Source: Phenylobacterium sp. (lineage in GTDB: Bacteria; Pseudomonadota; Alphaproteobacteria; Caulobacterales; Caulobacteraceae). Taken from it: a DNA stretch of 64,000 nt. Positions 7,311-16,146 of this stretch are shown here, one piece after another (positions within the stretch are counted from its first letter, which is position 1; every line of letters begins with the position of its first letter). The notes under the pieces are model-generated. The model worked only from the letters and a program-made list of their open reading frames with translations. It did no database searches and was not told where the DNA came from. A program made the position numbers and the translations under genes. The stretch lies in the NCBI RefSeq assembly GCF_030680185.1, contig NZ_JAUXVZ010000030.1:124001-188000 (forward strand). Reading direction: 5' to 3'.

Positions 7311-8138
7311 ATGGCGGCGATCACGATGCGGCCGGTCATCCTGGGGCTGGCCCTCAGCCTGCTGGCCGCCAGCCCGAGCTTCGCCCAAACGCCGAGCGAG
7401 GGCTCCCCGGGCGCAGCCTGGCCCTACCCGCCGCCAGATCCCAGGGGCTGGTGGGAGGACGAGCGCCCCGCCCCGCCCGACGCCGCCGATCCCATGGCCC
7501 GCCGGCGCCTGCCCCGCAGCGGACCGGCCGCGGTCACCAGCCCGATCGAACCCACCCTCTATCGCCTCTGGGGCCTGCCGCCCCTGCAGACCCAGGTGGT
7601 CTATGGCGGCGAAGCCATGATCGAGGTCTGGCGAAGGCCCTCCAACAGCGTCGAGCAGATGGTGATCCGCCTGACCGCTCGGCGGGACGGCAAGGCCTTC
7701 GTCCAGGTTCGCGCCGGCCGGGCCTGCTGCGAGCCCGATATCGCCCGGCGGGTGGGGTTCGACGCCGAGCTTCCCGCCGGCTATCGCAGCCGCATTCTCG
7801 AACTGGCGAAGGCGCCGGCCTGGAACAGCCCCCGGGACGCCGTGGCCCAGGAGGGCGACGCCAGCGTCGGCTCCATCTGTCTCGACGGCGTGGCCTATGA
7901 TCTGGTCCGGCTGACGGACGATGGCGGCGGCGTGCTGCGGCGCGACTGCGATCCCGCCGAGGTCGGCGAGGTGGCCGACCTGCTGGAGACCGCCATCGGC
8001 GCGGCCATGGGCCACGAGCCGCGGATCGACGTGCTGCTGACCCGGGGCGCCGATTTTTCCCGGGAAAAGGCCGCCTATGAGACGCTGATCGCCGGCGGCG
8101 GTCGGATCAAACCGGCCGATCGGCCGCCCGCCTCCTAG
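7311..8138 (+). CDS. Secreted protein of unknown function
   Basis: I do not recognise a family. The 275-residue product has a clear Sec signal peptide (MRPVILGLALSLLAASPSFA, cleavage probably after FAQ or SFA), then a Pro-rich segment. A mixed alpha/beta body follows, with a Cys pair (RAGRACCEPD) and a third and fourth Cys further on (GSICLDG, RRDCDPAE). These could form disulfides in the periplasm. AGGAG precedes the ATG at good spacing. It starts 8 bases after ilvN, so it may be the last gene of that transcript, and it is followed by the tmRNA locus. No catalytic motif is visible. Confidence 0.75.
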   Translation: MAAITMRPVILGLALSLLAASPSFAQTPSEGSPGAAWPYPPPDPRGWWEDERPAPPDAADPMARRRLPRSGPAAVTSPIEPTLYRLWGLPPLQTQVVYGGEAMIEVWRRPSNSVEQMVIRLTARRDGKAFVQVRAGRACCEPDIARRVGFDAELPAGYRSRILELAKAPAWNSPRDAVAQEGDASVGSICLDGVAYDLVRLTDDGGGVLRRDCDPAEVGEVADLLETAIGAAMGHEPRIDVLLTRGADFSREKAAYETLIAGGGRIKPADRPPAS

Positions 8139-8157
8139 GCGTCCCGCGCGAAAGCCC

Positions 8158-8186
8158 TTCAAATCCGCCGGGCGCCGCCCTATATT
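8158..8186 (+). promoter_or_regulatory. Probable promoter of the tmRNA gene
   Basis: CCTATATT at 8179-8186 resembles the GCTANAWC -10. TTCAAAT at 8158-8164 is at 14-base spacing and only loosely resembles TTGACGS. Transcription would begin about 8192, exactly at the first stem of the acceptor piece. Confidence 0.45.
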
Positions 8187-8191
8187 CAACC

Positions 8192-8500
8192 TGTCCGGTT
8201 CGCCGGACTATGGAGATAAACGCGCACGTCATAAGCGGACTGGACCCGGGTGCGATTCCCGGCGGCTCCACCAAATCCTTCCTCGGGTATCGCCGGGAAG
8301 TCTGGGGCCGATCAGCATCGACAGACGTCTAAAGGTGTTGCTTTCTCTCGGCTTGGCCCACCGTTTCGGGCCTTAATCTAAATGCGAACGATAACTTCGC
8401 TGAAGAAGTCCGTCTGGCTGCGTAAGCGGTCCGATAGATTTCGACCTAAACTCCTAGTGTCTTAGCAGCGCTAGGCGGGGCCGGGAGGGGGCCTTGCAAC
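8192..8500 (+). ncRNA. ssrA: Two-piece, circularly permuted tmRNA (ssrA)
   Basis: tmRNA rescues stalled ribosomes and adds a degradation tag. The gene is permuted, as in other alphaproteobacteria. The acceptor piece comes first: a stem GTCCGG-TTCG-CCGGAC at 8193-8208, the T arm GGGTGCGATTCCC, the 3' acceptor strand CGGCTCC at 8263-8269 and ACCA at 8270-8273. After a spacer, the coding piece starts with the 5' acceptor strand GGGGCCG at 8304-8310, which pairs with CGGCTCC (one G.U). GACGT near 8324 can pair with ACGTC at 8226-8230 (helix P2). The tag reading frame is 8384-8425 (ANDNFAEEVRLAA, stop TAA). The 3' end near 8500 is estimated. The two halves are joined only by pairing after the spacer is removed. 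Confidence 0.93.
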
Positions 8501-8596
8501 AGAACCCCTCCACCTTCCCTCATTCGTTTTCTAGCCGCCATACGTGTCGCCGGCGCGTCAGATCGCCCGGAACATGCCCCAGCCGCGCGCGCCGCC

Positions 8597-8625
8597 TTGC
8601 GCCCCGCGCGCCACGCGCTAGGTTC
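8597..8625 (+). promoter_or_regulatory. Possible promoter of sspB
   Basis: TTGCGCC at 8597-8603 and GCTAGGTT at 8618-8625 are separated by 14 bases. The -10 matches 6 of 8 positions of GCTANAWC, but the -35 keeps only the TTG and is weak. The predicted start is about 25 bases before the sspB ATG. Confidence 0.3.
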
Positions 8626-8657
8626 TGACCTTTGCAGCGCCCACCCCCGGAGACCCC

Positions 8658-9161
8658 ATGGCCCAGGAGCCGCCGGCCCAAGACCAGATGCACTATGAGG
8701 CGATGGCCCAGGAGGCTCTGCGCGGGGTGGTCAAGGCCGCCCTGAAGCGCGCCGCCTCGCCCGAAGGCCTGCCCGGAGCGCACCACTTCTACGTCACCTT
8801 CAAGACCGACGCGCCGGGCGTGTCCGGCCCTGTGGACCTGCTCTCGAAGTATCCGGATGAGATGACCATCGTCCTGCAGCACCAGTATTGGGACCTGGCG
8901 CCGGGCGAGACCTTCTTCTCGGTCACCCTGAAGTTCGGCGGCCAGCCCAAGCGGGTCTCGGTGCCCTATGCGGCGGTGACGCGGTTCTATGATCCGAGCG
9001 TGCAGTTCCTGCTGCAGTTCGAGGCTGGAGCCGACGGCGTCCAGCCCGCGGCCGGCCTCAAGCCCGCCGAGCCGGCAGCCGAGGGTGAGCCCACCCCGCC
9101 GGACGAGCCCGTCGATCCGGCCGAAAAAGTCATCTCCCTCGACCAGTTCCGCAAGAAGTAA
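8658..9161 (+). CDS. sspB: ClpXP adaptor SspB (alpha type)
   Basis: Adaptor that binds the ssrA tag and hands tagged proteins to the ClpXP protease. The 167-residue protein has an N-terminal dimer helix (YEAMAQEALRGVVKAALK), the substrate-binding beta domain (HHFYVTFKTDAPGV, DEMTIVLQHQYWDL, FSVTLKFGG), a flexible Pro/Glu-rich linker from about residue 128, and a C-terminal ClpX-docking tail ending ISLDQFRKK. This matches the alphaproteobacterial SspB-alpha layout. It lies directly downstream of the tmRNA gene on the same strand, so the adaptor and the RNA that writes its recognition tag are neighbours. Start chosen at the ATG with GGAG six bases upstream. Confidence 0.92.
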   Translation: MAQEPPAQDQMHYEAMAQEALRGVVKAALKRAASPEGLPGAHHFYVTFKTDAPGVSGPVDLLSKYPDEMTIVLQHQYWDLAPGETFFSVTLKFGGQPKRVSVPYAAVTRFYDPSVQFLLQFEAGADGVQPAAGLKPAEPAAEGEPTPPDEPVDPAEKVISLDQFRKK

Positions 9162-9169
9162 GGACCTCG

Positions 9170-9637
9170 ATGACCGACGTCGCCCCCGAGGCTGAAGCCC
9201 TCACCGACGAGGCCATACTGGCGCGCTTCCTGCGCACCAAGAACCAGCCCACGGGCTCCCAGACCCTGGGGTTCCGGATGGTGGCCGTCAGCCAGGCCGA
9301 GAAGTCGGTCGAGGTCGCCTTCGACGCCAAGGCCGAGCTGTTGCTCAACCCCATGAAGCAAATCCAGGGGGGCTATCTCTGCGCCATGCTGGACGAGGCC
9401 ATGTCGGTGGCCTGCATGGTCGCCTCGGGCATGACCCATGTGGCGCCGACCTTGGAGATGAAGACCAGCTTCCTGCGTCCCGCCATGCCCGGCGAGATCA
9501 AGGGGATCGGCAAGGTGGTGAAGTGGGGCCGCAGCATCGCCTTCACCGAGGGCGAGCTTTACGACTCCGATGGCCGGCTGCTGGCCAAGGCGACGGGGAC
9601 GGCCCTGCCCACCCCCTTCAAATCCTACAAGAGCTGA
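9170..9637 (+). CDS. PaaI-family hotdog thioesterase
   Basis: Probable acyl-CoA thioesterase of the PaaI/YbgC hotdog fold, 155 aa. The central helix and loop read NPMKQIQGGYLCAMLDEAMSVA, where HGG is replaced by QGG and the Asp/Glu of the LDEA segment are the likely catalytic residues. The strands LEMKTSFLRPAMPGEIKGIG and AFTEGELYDSDGRLLAKATGTAL are diagnostic. AGGA precedes the start, 8 bases after sspB, so both are likely cotranscribed. The substrate is unknown. The next gene starts 2 bases beyond its stop. Confidence 0.85.
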   Translation: MTDVAPEAEALTDEAILARFLRTKNQPTGSQTLGFRMVAVSQAEKSVEVAFDAKAELLLNPMKQIQGGYLCAMLDEAMSVACMVASGMTHVAPTLEMKTSFLRPAMPGEIKGIGKVVKWGRSIAFTEGELYDSDGRLLAKATGTALPTPFKSYKS

Positions 9638-9638
9638 C

Positions 9639-10418
9639 ATGGCGGGCCGGCGCGCAGGTCTGATCGTTCAGATTTGCGCCCTGGCCATCGGGCTCGTCCT
9701 GGCCGCAACCTCATCGGCGCGCGCCGAGACGCCGAGCCCCTTCGATACCTGGACCGCTGTGGTGGTGGCCGGCGACTGGCGCGGCGCCGGCGGCGGTCCC
9801 ACCCAGGCCTTTGACAATGCGCGCCGCGATATCGCCGCCGGTCTGTCCGATCGCGGCTTTGATCCTGGCCGCATCATTCAGTTCTCCGTCCGGCCAGAGT
9901 CCGATATCGCGCGGAAGGCGACGGCCAAGGCGATCTACGAGACCCTGAGCGCCCAGTCCGCCCAGGCGCCGGGCTGCGTGGTCTATTTCACCTCCCATGG
10001 CGATCCCCAGGGCGTTGTCGTGGACGAGGTGATCCTGCCCCCACACATCCTTGGGCTGATGATCGACCGCAGTTGCGGCGCCAAGCCGACCATTGTCGTG
10101 GTCTCCGCCTGTTTTTCCGGCGTGTTCGTCCCGGCCCTGGCCAAGCCCAATCGCATGATCCTGACCGCGGCGCGCCCTGACCGCACCTCGTTCGGCTGCG
10201 GCGAGGCCGACACCTACCCCTATTTCGACGACTGCTTCCTGAAGGTCCTGAAGGGCGCCGCCCATTTCGCCGTCCTGGCCCCGGAGGTGCGCGCCTGTGT
10301 GGCCGCCCGGGAAATCCAGGAGGGCGTCAGCCCGCCGTCCGAACCGCAGATCTGGATTGGACCGCAGCTTCGACCGCTTCTGCCCTTGCTGGCCTTCACC
10401 GCGCCCGCCACGCCCTGA
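9639..10418 (+). CDS. Secreted C13 (legumain-like) peptidase family protein
   Basis: The 259-residue protein carries a signal peptide (about 1-29, ending SSARA) and a caspase-like fold of the C13 family. His120 in VVYFTSHGDPQG and Cys158 in TIVVVSACFSGVF fit the catalytic dyad. The upstream segment FDNARRDIAAGL is also typical of the bacterial group. A C-terminal Pro-rich end follows (QLRPLLPLLAF). The ATG at 9639 begins 2 bases after the thioesterase stop, so it belongs to the sspB operon. It probably acts in the periplasm, on a substrate I cannot name. Catalysis is inferred from the motifs only. Confidence 0.8.
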   Translation: MAGRRAGLIVQICALAIGLVLAATSSARAETPSPFDTWTAVVVAGDWRGAGGGPTQAFDNARRDIAAGLSDRGFDPGRIIQFSVRPESDIARKATAKAIYETLSAQSAQAPGCVVYFTSHGDPQGVVVDEVILPPHILGLMIDRSCGAKPTIVVVSACFSGVFVPALAKPNRMILTAARPDRTSFGCGEADTYPYFDDCFLKVLKGAAHFAVLAPEVRACVAAREIQEGVSPPSEPQIWIGPQLRPLLPLLAFTAPATP

Positions 10419-10491
10419 ACACCATCTTGGAGGCTCCGGCTGGGCGCCCTAGAAGAGGTTTTCGGGGAAATCTGACAGTGAGTCCTGCTTG

Positions 10492-12624
10492 ATGCGCATC
10501 TTGCCCAAGGCTGCGGCGGCCGTCCTCATGGCGAGCCTGTGCCTGCCCATGGCCAGCGGGGCCCAACAGTTGCCCAGCGCGCCCATCCCCTATGAGCAGC
10601 TGAACCCGAAGGCTGCGTCCCGCGCCCCGGCCCCGGTCCGCTCGACGGTGCGCCCTTCGACAGGCCCGGCGACAGGCCCGACGGCCTCGGCGCCCGGAGA
10701 GCTCAGCAGCCCCGCCGGCCAAAACGCTGTGGGACTCGCCGCGCCCACGGTGGCCCCAGAACAGCTGGAAGCCTATCTGGATGGCGTGATCGGCTCGGCC
10801 ATGGCCCGCGACGGCATCGCCGGCGTCACGGTCTCGGTCGTCCAGGGCGGACAGGTCGTCCTGAAGAAGGGCTATGGCCATGCCAGCTTCAGCCCGGCGC
10901 GTCCGGTCGATCCCGACCGCACCCTCTTCCGCATCGGCTCGATCTCCAAGACCTTCACCTGGATCCTGCTGATGAACGAGATCCAGGCCGGGCGAATCCG
11001 CATCGACGCCCCGGTCAATCTCTACCTGCCCGAACAGCTCCAGATCCGCGACCAGGGCTTCGCCCAGCCGGTGGAGGTGGCCCACCTGATGGACCATTCG
11101 GCGGGCTTCGAGGATCGGACGCTCGGCCAGCTCATGGAGCGCGACTTCAACCGCGAGCGGCCGATCGCCCAGTATCTGCGCCAGGAGCGCCCGCGTCGGG
11201 TTCGCGAGCCTGGCCTCTTTCCGACCTATTCCAACTATGGCGTCGGCCTGGCCGGCCAGGCCCTGACCTATGTGACCGGCCGGCCGTTCGAAGAGCTGGT
11301 CGAAACCCAGATCACCCGGCCCCTGGGCATGAGCCGCACCACCTTCCGCGAACCCCATCCGCCACGGGAGGGGATCCCCGCCCCCATGCCCGAGACCCTG
11401 GCGCGGGACGTTTCCGAGGGTTTCCGCTGGACGCCGGCGGGGGGGTTCGAGGCCCGGCCCTTCGAATATCTCGGCCACCTGGCGCCGGCCGGATCGGCCT
11501 CGTCGACGGCCGCCGACATGGCCCGCTACATGATCGTCCTGCTGAATGACGGCGTGTACGGAGAAAACCGCATCTTCGGGCCGGCCGCGGCGCGGGCCTT
11601 CCGCACGCCTCTGCGCCCCAACGAAGCCGGGGTGAACGACTGGCCCCATGGCTTCATCGCCTACGCCCTGCCCGGCGGCCGGAAAGGCTATGGGCATGCC
11701 GGCGGCACCCTGTCCTTCGCCTCCAACATGGTGGTGGTCCCCGAGCTCGATCTGGGCGTGTTCGTCAGCGTCAACACCGAGAACGGCGCGGAGCTCGCCA
11801 CCCGTCTGCCCGGCGCTGTGGTCAGCCAGTTCTACGGCCCCGCCCAAGCCCGGCCTCAGCAAGGCTCGCCGGAGCTGGCCCGACTGGGGAGCGTCTATAA
11901 CGGCCACTACCTCGGAACCCGGAGGGCCTATGTTGGCCTGGAGCGCTTCGTGGGCTTCATCATGGCCGGGACGAGCGTCCGTGTGACCTCTGACGGGCGG
12001 CTGACCGCCAGCGGCCTTGGCGGAACCCAGACCTGGGTTCCAGACGGCGCCCCGGCCGAAGGGCGTTTCATCTCCACCACAGGGGCCCAGCGCCTGGTCT
12101 TCAATATCGAAAACGGCAAGGCCCACAGCTTCCGGGGGGCGTTCAACGACGCCCGCTTCCAGCGGGTCGGCCTCTGGAGCCAGCCGCAGGTGCTGGCCTG
12201 GCTGGCGGCGCTCAGCGTGATCGCGGCGGTCTCCACCCTGGTGGGCCTGGCCCTGCGCAACCGGCGTGACCTGCGCCAGACCCAGATCCAGAGTCAGGCG
12301 AGCCTGATCCAGACGATCCAGGCGGTCCTCTGGCTGCTGGCCGTCGGCCTCTTCGTCTCCTGGGTCGCCGGCGCCGGCGACACCGCCCAGGTGGTCTACA
12401 CCTGGCCTGGCGTGCGGATGATCCTGGCCTCGGCCTGCGCCCTGGTGGCCTCGGCCCTCACCATCGCGACCCTGGCCTCGCTGATCAGCATCTGGCGCGG
12501 CGGCCGGCGTCTGGATAGCTGGCCGGTGCTTCGCAAGCTCGGCTTCACCGCCACGACCCTGATCTACGCCGCCTTCGCCGTCGTCCTGTTCCATTGGGGC
12601 GCCCTGACGCCCTGGAGCAGCTAG
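10492..12624 (+). CDS. Serine hydrolase (beta-lactamase/class C PBP fold) with membrane C-terminus
   Basis: A 710-residue exported protein. The signal peptide is at about 1-24, followed by a Pro/Thr/Ala-rich linker. The serine beta-lactamase-like domain carries SxxK in FRIGSISKTFTW, a Tyr motif in PTYSNYGVG, and HAGG as the third element. After a beta-rich extension there are four hydrophobic helices in the last 180 residues (VLAWLAALSVIAAV, QAVLWLLAVGLFVSWV, MILASACALVASAL, TLIYAAFAVVLFHWG). This suggests a periplasmic hydrolase anchored by a C-terminal membrane domain. Likely substrates are peptidoglycan peptides or D-amino acid esters, but this is not determined. The ATG at 10492 is used, with a TTG just before it as alternative. 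Confidence 0.82.
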   Translation: MRILPKAAAAVLMASLCLPMASGAQQLPSAPIPYEQLNPKAASRAPAPVRSTVRPSTGPATGPTASAPGELSSPAGQNAVGLAAPTVAPEQLEAYLDGVIGSAMARDGIAGVTVSVVQGGQVVLKKGYGHASFSPARPVDPDRTLFRIGSISKTFTWILLMNEIQAGRIRIDAPVNLYLPEQLQIRDQGFAQPVEVAHLMDHSAGFEDRTLGQLMERDFNRERPIAQYLRQERPRRVREPGLFPTYSNYGVGLAGQALTYVTGRPFEELVETQITRPLGMSRTTFREPHPPREGIPAPMPETLARDVSEGFRWTPAGGFEARPFEYLGHLAPAGSASSTAADMARYMIVLLNDGVYGENRIFGPAAARAFRTPLRPNEAGVNDWPHGFIAYALPGGRKGYGHAGGTLSFASNMVVVPELDLGVFVSVNTENGAELATRLPGAVVSQFYGPAQARPQQGSPELARLGSVYNGHYLGTRRAYVGLERFVGFIMAGTSVRVTSDGRLTASGLGGTQTWVPDGAPAEGRFISTTGAQRLVFNIENGKAHSFRGAFNDARFQRVGLWSQPQVLAWLAALSVIAAVSTLVGLALRNRRDLRQTQIQSQASLIQTIQAVLWLLAVGLFVSWVAGAGDTAQVVYTWPGVRMILASACALVASALTIATLASLISIWRGGRRLDSWPVLRKLGFTATTLIYAAFAVVLFHWGALTPWSS

Positions 12625-12640
12625 ACCCCCGACAGAGACG

Positions 12641-12676
12641 GGCGCCGGGTGCGACATTGCGCCCCGGCGCCTTTTT
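12641..12676 (+). terminator. Intrinsic terminator after the serine hydrolase gene
   Basis: GGCGCCGGG (12641-12649) pairs perfectly with CCCGGCGCC (12663-12671) and is followed by TTTTT. It isolates the flagellar operon from upstream transcription. Confidence 0.85.
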
Positions 12677-12681
12677 CGCCG

Positions 12682-12743
12682 TTAAGCCTCGCAGCCCGCA
12701 CTCTTAAACGCCGCGTTTACCATCAACTGGGTAAATCCTGCCT
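12682..12743 (+). promoter_or_regulatory. Candidate CtrA-type control region of fliF
   Basis: TTAA half-sites lie at 12682-12685 and 12704-12707, the second followed nine bases later by TTACC (12717-12721). TTTACC and GGTAAA at 12716-12735 form a short dyad. A CCTAGC at 12740 could be part of a -10. Early flagellar operons of Caulobacter are known CtrA targets. The spacing here is not the textbook TTAA-N7-TTAA, so this is only a candidate. Confidence 0.35.
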
Positions 12744-12796
12744 AGCGGGCGGCGCAGTTTGGGCGTCATCCGCACCGTTTTGGGGTGGGACGCGCC

Positions 12797-14437
12797 TTGA
12801 ACCAGTTTGTTGGGGCCCTGCAGGGATTCGGGATCGGCCGTCTGGCGGCCATTCTCGGGATCGGCGCCGGCGTGGCCGCCGCCCTGATCGCCCTGACCAT
12901 GAATCTGGGCCAGCCCAAGGCCCTGCTCTATTCCAATCTTGACATGCGCGAGGCCGGGTCGATCACCCAGGCGCTGGAGCAGGCCCGCGTGAAGTACGAG
13001 GTCAAGGGCGACGGCTCGACCATCCTGGTCAACCGTGACGAGGTGGCCTCCACCCGTCTGCTCCTGTCGAGCCAGGGCCTGCCGACGGCCGGCTCGGTGG
13101 GCTATGAAATCTTCGACAACTCCAATGCGCTTGGTCAGACCGACTTCGTCCAGCAGCTGAACCGCCAGCGCGCCCTGGAAGGGGAGCTGGCCCGCACCAT
13201 TCGCAGCCTGAACGGCGTCACCTCGGCCCGCGTCCACCTGGTGCTGCCCAAGCGTCAACTGTTCGAAGAAGCCGCCGAGGAGCCTTCGGCCTCGATCACC
13301 ATGGGCGTCGGCGGCCGCGCGCCGACCCCCGAACAGGTGCGCGCCGTTCAGAACCTGGTGGCCGGCGCGGTGCCGCGCATGACGCCGGACCGGGTCACCG
13401 TCGTCGATCAGCACGGCAAGACCCTGTCGGGCGGCGGCGAGAGCTTCGCCGGCGAAATGGCCGACAGCCGCAAGAGCGAGGTCGAGCAGCGCATCGCCAA
13501 GACCGTCAAGGCCCTGGTGGAAAGCGTCGTCGGCCCCGGCAAGGCGCGGGTGAACGTCACCGCCGAACTCGATCTGGCGCGGGTGACCCTGCAGGAAGAA
13601 ACCTTTGACCCTGACGGTCAGGTGGTGCGCTCCGAGCAGACGGTCGAGGAAAGCGCCAACGAGAACGAGGCCAACAACAACGGCATGGTGACCGCCGACG
13701 CCAATATCCCAGGCGGCCTGGGCGGGCCGGAGGCCGGCGCGGGCCTGGCCTCGGCCAGCGGCCGCACGGAATCCACCACCAACTACGAGATCTCCAAGAC
13801 GGTCCGCACCGAGGTCAATGAGCCCGGCAAGGTCCAGCGCCTGTCGGTCGCCGTGGCCGTCGACGGCGTCCGCCCGCCCGGCGAGAACGGCGCGCCCGGC
13901 GAATACGCCGCCCGCAGCGAAGAGGAGATGGCCCGGATCGAGCAGCTGGTCCGCACCGCCGTCGGGTACAACGAAGAGCGCGGCGACCAGGTGACCGTGG
14001 TCAACATGCCCTTCGACGCGCCTGCCGAACTCGGCGGGGTGGAGGCCTCCAATCCGCTGACCGACTTCGACAAGAATGACATCATGCGGGCGATCGAGCT
14101 CGCCATCCTGGCCATTGTCGCCCTGCTGATCGTCTTCTTCGTGGTCCGCCCCCTGCTCAAGAGCGCCAGCGGCGGCTCGGGCGGGTTGCCGATGCAGACC
14201 ATCACCCGCGTGGTCACCACCACGCCGGATGGCCAGACCGTCCATGTGGGGGTCGATCCCGAGACCGGTCAGCCCCTGGCCCTGCCGGGGCCTGACGCCC
14301 TGGAACAGAAGATCGACATCGCCCGCATCGAGGGCCAGGTGAAGGCCTCGTCGGTCAAACGGGTCGCCGATTTCGTCGACACCAATCCGGAGCAGTCGGT
14401 CGCGATCCTGCGTAGCTGGCTGCACGAATCCGCATGA
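12797..14437 (+). CDS. fliF: Flagellar MS-ring protein FliF
   Basis: Forms the MS ring in the inner membrane, the base on which the flagellar switch and export gate assemble. It has an N-terminal membrane helix ([19 protein letters not shown]), the ring-building motif region with [13 protein letters not shown] and [13 protein letters not shown], a long periplasmic domain with a low-complexity Asn/Glu segment near the middle, and a second membrane helix ([19 protein letters not shown]) before the cytoplasmic FliG-binding tail. I use the TTG at 12797 (546 aa) because GGGGTGGGA lies six bases before it. A GTG at 12785 would add four residues. It heads the fliF-fliG-fliH-fliN-flbD operon and overlaps fliG by four bases. 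Confidence 0.96.
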   Translation: MNQFVGALQGFGIGRLAAILGIGAGVAAALIALTMNLGQPKALLYSNLDMREAGSITQALEQARVKYEVKGDGSTILVNRDEVASTRLLLSSQGLPTAGSVGYEIFDNSNALGQTDFVQQLNRQRALEGELARTIRSLNGVTSARVHLVLPKRQLFEEAAEEPSASITMGVGGRAPTPEQVRAVQNLVAGAVPRMTPDRVTVVDQHGKTLSGGGESFAGEMADSRKSEVEQRIAKTVKALVESVVGPGKARVNVTAELDLARVTLQEETFDPDGQVVRSEQTVEESANENEANNNGMVTADANIPGGLGGPEAGAGLASASGRTESTTNYEISKTVRTEVNEPGKVQRLSVAVAVDGVRPPGENGAPGEYAARSEEEMARIEQLVRTAVGYNEERGDQVTVVNMPFDAPAELGGVEASNPLTDFDKNDIMRAIELAILAIVALLIVFFVVRPLLKSASGGSGGLPMQTITRVVTTTPDGQTVHVGVDPETGQPLALPGPDALEQKIDIARIEGQVKASSVKRVADFVDTNPEQSVAILRSWLHESA

Positions 14438-15477
14438 GTCTCGTGGTGCGTGGCGGCGGCCGAAACAAGTCCATTACAGATCCGGCCCAGCTGAGCGGCC
14501 CGGAAAAGGCCGCCGTCGTCCTGCTGGCGCTTGGCGAGGATCACGCCACCATCTGGCAGAACCTGGACGAGGAGGAGATCAAGGAAGTCTCCCAGGCGAT
14601 GGCCAGCCTCGGCACCGTGGCGGCCAATGTGGTCGAGGCCCTGCTGGTGGAGTTCGTGTCGGGCATGTCCGGCGCTGGCACCATCATGGGATCGTTCGAG
14701 CAGACCCAGAAGCTGCTGCAGGCCTTCCTGCCTTCCGACAAGGTGGAAGCGCTGATGGAAGAGATCCGCGGGCCGGCGGGTCGGACCATGTGGGACAAGC
14801 TCGGCAATGTGAACGAGGCGGTCCTCGCCAACTATCTGAAGAACGAATACCCCCAGACCGTCGCCGTCATCCTGTCCAAGGTGAAGGGTGAGCACGCCGC
14901 CCGCGTCCTGGCCGCCCTGCCCGAAGACTTCGCCCTGGAATGCGTGACCCGCATGCTGCGCATGGAGCCCGTGCAGCGCGAAATCCTCGACAAGATCGAG
15001 CAGACCCTGCGGACGGAGTTCATGTCGAACCTGGCGCGCACCTCCAAGCGCGACAGCCACGAGATGATGGCCGACATCTTCAACTCCTTCGACCGCCAGA
15101 CCGAGTCGCGCTTCATGGCCGCGCTGGAAGAGCGCAACCGCGAGAGCGCCGAGCGCATCCGCGCCCTGATGTTCGTCTTCGAAGACCTCTCCAAACTCGA
15201 TCCGGGCGGTGTCCAGACCCTGCTGCGCGGGGTCGAAAAGGATCAGCTTGGCCTGGCGCTCAAGGGCTCGTCCGACGCCCTGCGCGAAATGTTCTTCTCC
15301 AACATGTCCGAGCGCGCGGCCAAGATCATGCGCGAGGACATGGAGGGCATGGGACCTGTCCGCCTGAAGGATGTCGATCAGGCGCAGATGAAGATGGTTC
15401 AGGTGGCCAAGGACCTGGCGGCCAAGGGCGAGATCATGCTGGCCGGCGCCGGCGGCGATGATGAGCTGATCTACTGA
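14434..15477 (+). CDS. fliG: Flagellar switch protein FliG
   Basis: Switch/rotor component that sits on the MS ring and interacts with the stator. 347 aa, starting with the N-terminal domain ([21 protein letters not shown]), a middle domain with [13 protein letters not shown], and a C-terminal torque domain with the charged helix region ([20 protein letters not shown]). All family landmarks are present and the length is normal. It overlaps fliF by ATGA and the next gene by TGATG, a tightly coupled arrangement. Confidence 0.97.
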   Translation: MSLVVRGGGRNKSITDPAQLSGPEKAAVVLLALGEDHATIWQNLDEEEIKEVSQAMASLGTVAANVVEALLVEFVSGMSGAGTIMGSFEQTQKLLQAFLPSDKVEALMEEIRGPAGRTMWDKLGNVNEAVLANYLKNEYPQTVAVILSKVKGEHAARVLAALPEDFALECVTRMLRMEPVQREILDKIEQTLRTEFMSNLARTSKRDSHEMMADIFNSFDRQTESRFMAALEERNRESAERIRALMFVFEDLSKLDPGGVQTLLRGVEKDQLGLALKGSSDALREMFFSNMSERAAKIMREDMEGMGPVRLKDVDQAQMKMVQVAKDLAAKGEIMLAGAGGDDELIY

Positions 15478-16127
15478 TGACCAGTCCCGCCCCGCGCAAG
15501 TTCGACTTCGACACCGTCTTTGACGACGCTGGCGCCGTGGCCCAGGCGTCCGCGCGGCCCAAGCGCATCTATCCGCTGGAAGAGGTCGAGGCCATCCGCG
15601 CCCAGGCCTATGCCGAGGGCGAACGCGCGGCCATGGCCCGGGTGGAGGCGCAGCAGGCCCAGGCCCTGGCCCATCTGGCCCAGGCCTGCCAGGCCGCCCT
15701 GCCCCGTCTGGCCGAGGTGGCCCATGACCACCGGATCGGGTCGGCCGAACTGGCCCTGGCCTGCGGCCAGGCCATTGCAGATGCGGCCCTCGACGCCTTC
15801 CCCCGTGCGCCCCTGCAGGCGGCCTTGGACTCTTTGGCCCGGGAAATCGAAAGCGTCCCGCGCCTGGTGGTGACGGTGTCGCCGGCCCTCGCCGAAGGCC
15901 TCGAGCCCCTGCTGGCCCAGGCGGCGCAATCCATCGGTTTCGCCGGCCAGATCCAGGTTCGCAGCGACCCAGGCGCGGCGCCCGCGGCCTTCGCCCTGGA
16001 CTTCGGCGACGGCGCCGCCCGTTTCGATCCCGCCGCGGCGGCCCAGAGGGTGACAGAGGCGCTGCAAGCGGCCCTGGCCTCTGAGGGCCTGCACGCCGAA
16101 CCCCTCATTCCCGGCGGCGACGCCTGA
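15477..16127 (+). CDS. fliH: FliH-type flagellar export regulator (FlbE)
   Basis: A 216-residue Ala/Gln-rich protein in the position of Caulobacter flbE, the FliH equivalent that binds the FliI ATPase. The N-terminus FDFDTVFDD followed by [21 protein letters not shown] is the conserved entry helix. The middle is a long coiled coil rich in Ala and Gln, and the C-terminal half resembles the FliH/V-type ATPase stalk domain. The start overlaps the fliG stop by one base. FliH family sequences diverge widely, so the assignment leans on operon order as well as the N-terminal motif. Confidence 0.85.
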   Translation: MTSPAPRKFDFDTVFDDAGAVAQASARPKRIYPLEEVEAIRAQAYAEGERAAMARVEAQQAQALAHLAQACQAALPRLAEVAHDHRIGSAELALACGQAIADAALDAFPRAPLQAALDSLAREIESVPRLVVTVSPALAEGLEPLLAQAAQSIGFAGQIQVRSDPGAAPAAFALDFGDGAARFDPAAAAQRVTEALQAALASEGLHAEPLIPGGDA

Positions 16128-16146
16128 CCGGAGAAAGGACCAAGTC

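Noticed and set aside
8241..8273. A tRNA-like 3' end (T arm and CCA)
   Set aside because: It is not a tRNA gene. There is no anticodon arm, and the acceptor strand pairs with 8304-8310, so it is the acceptor piece of the permuted tmRNA.
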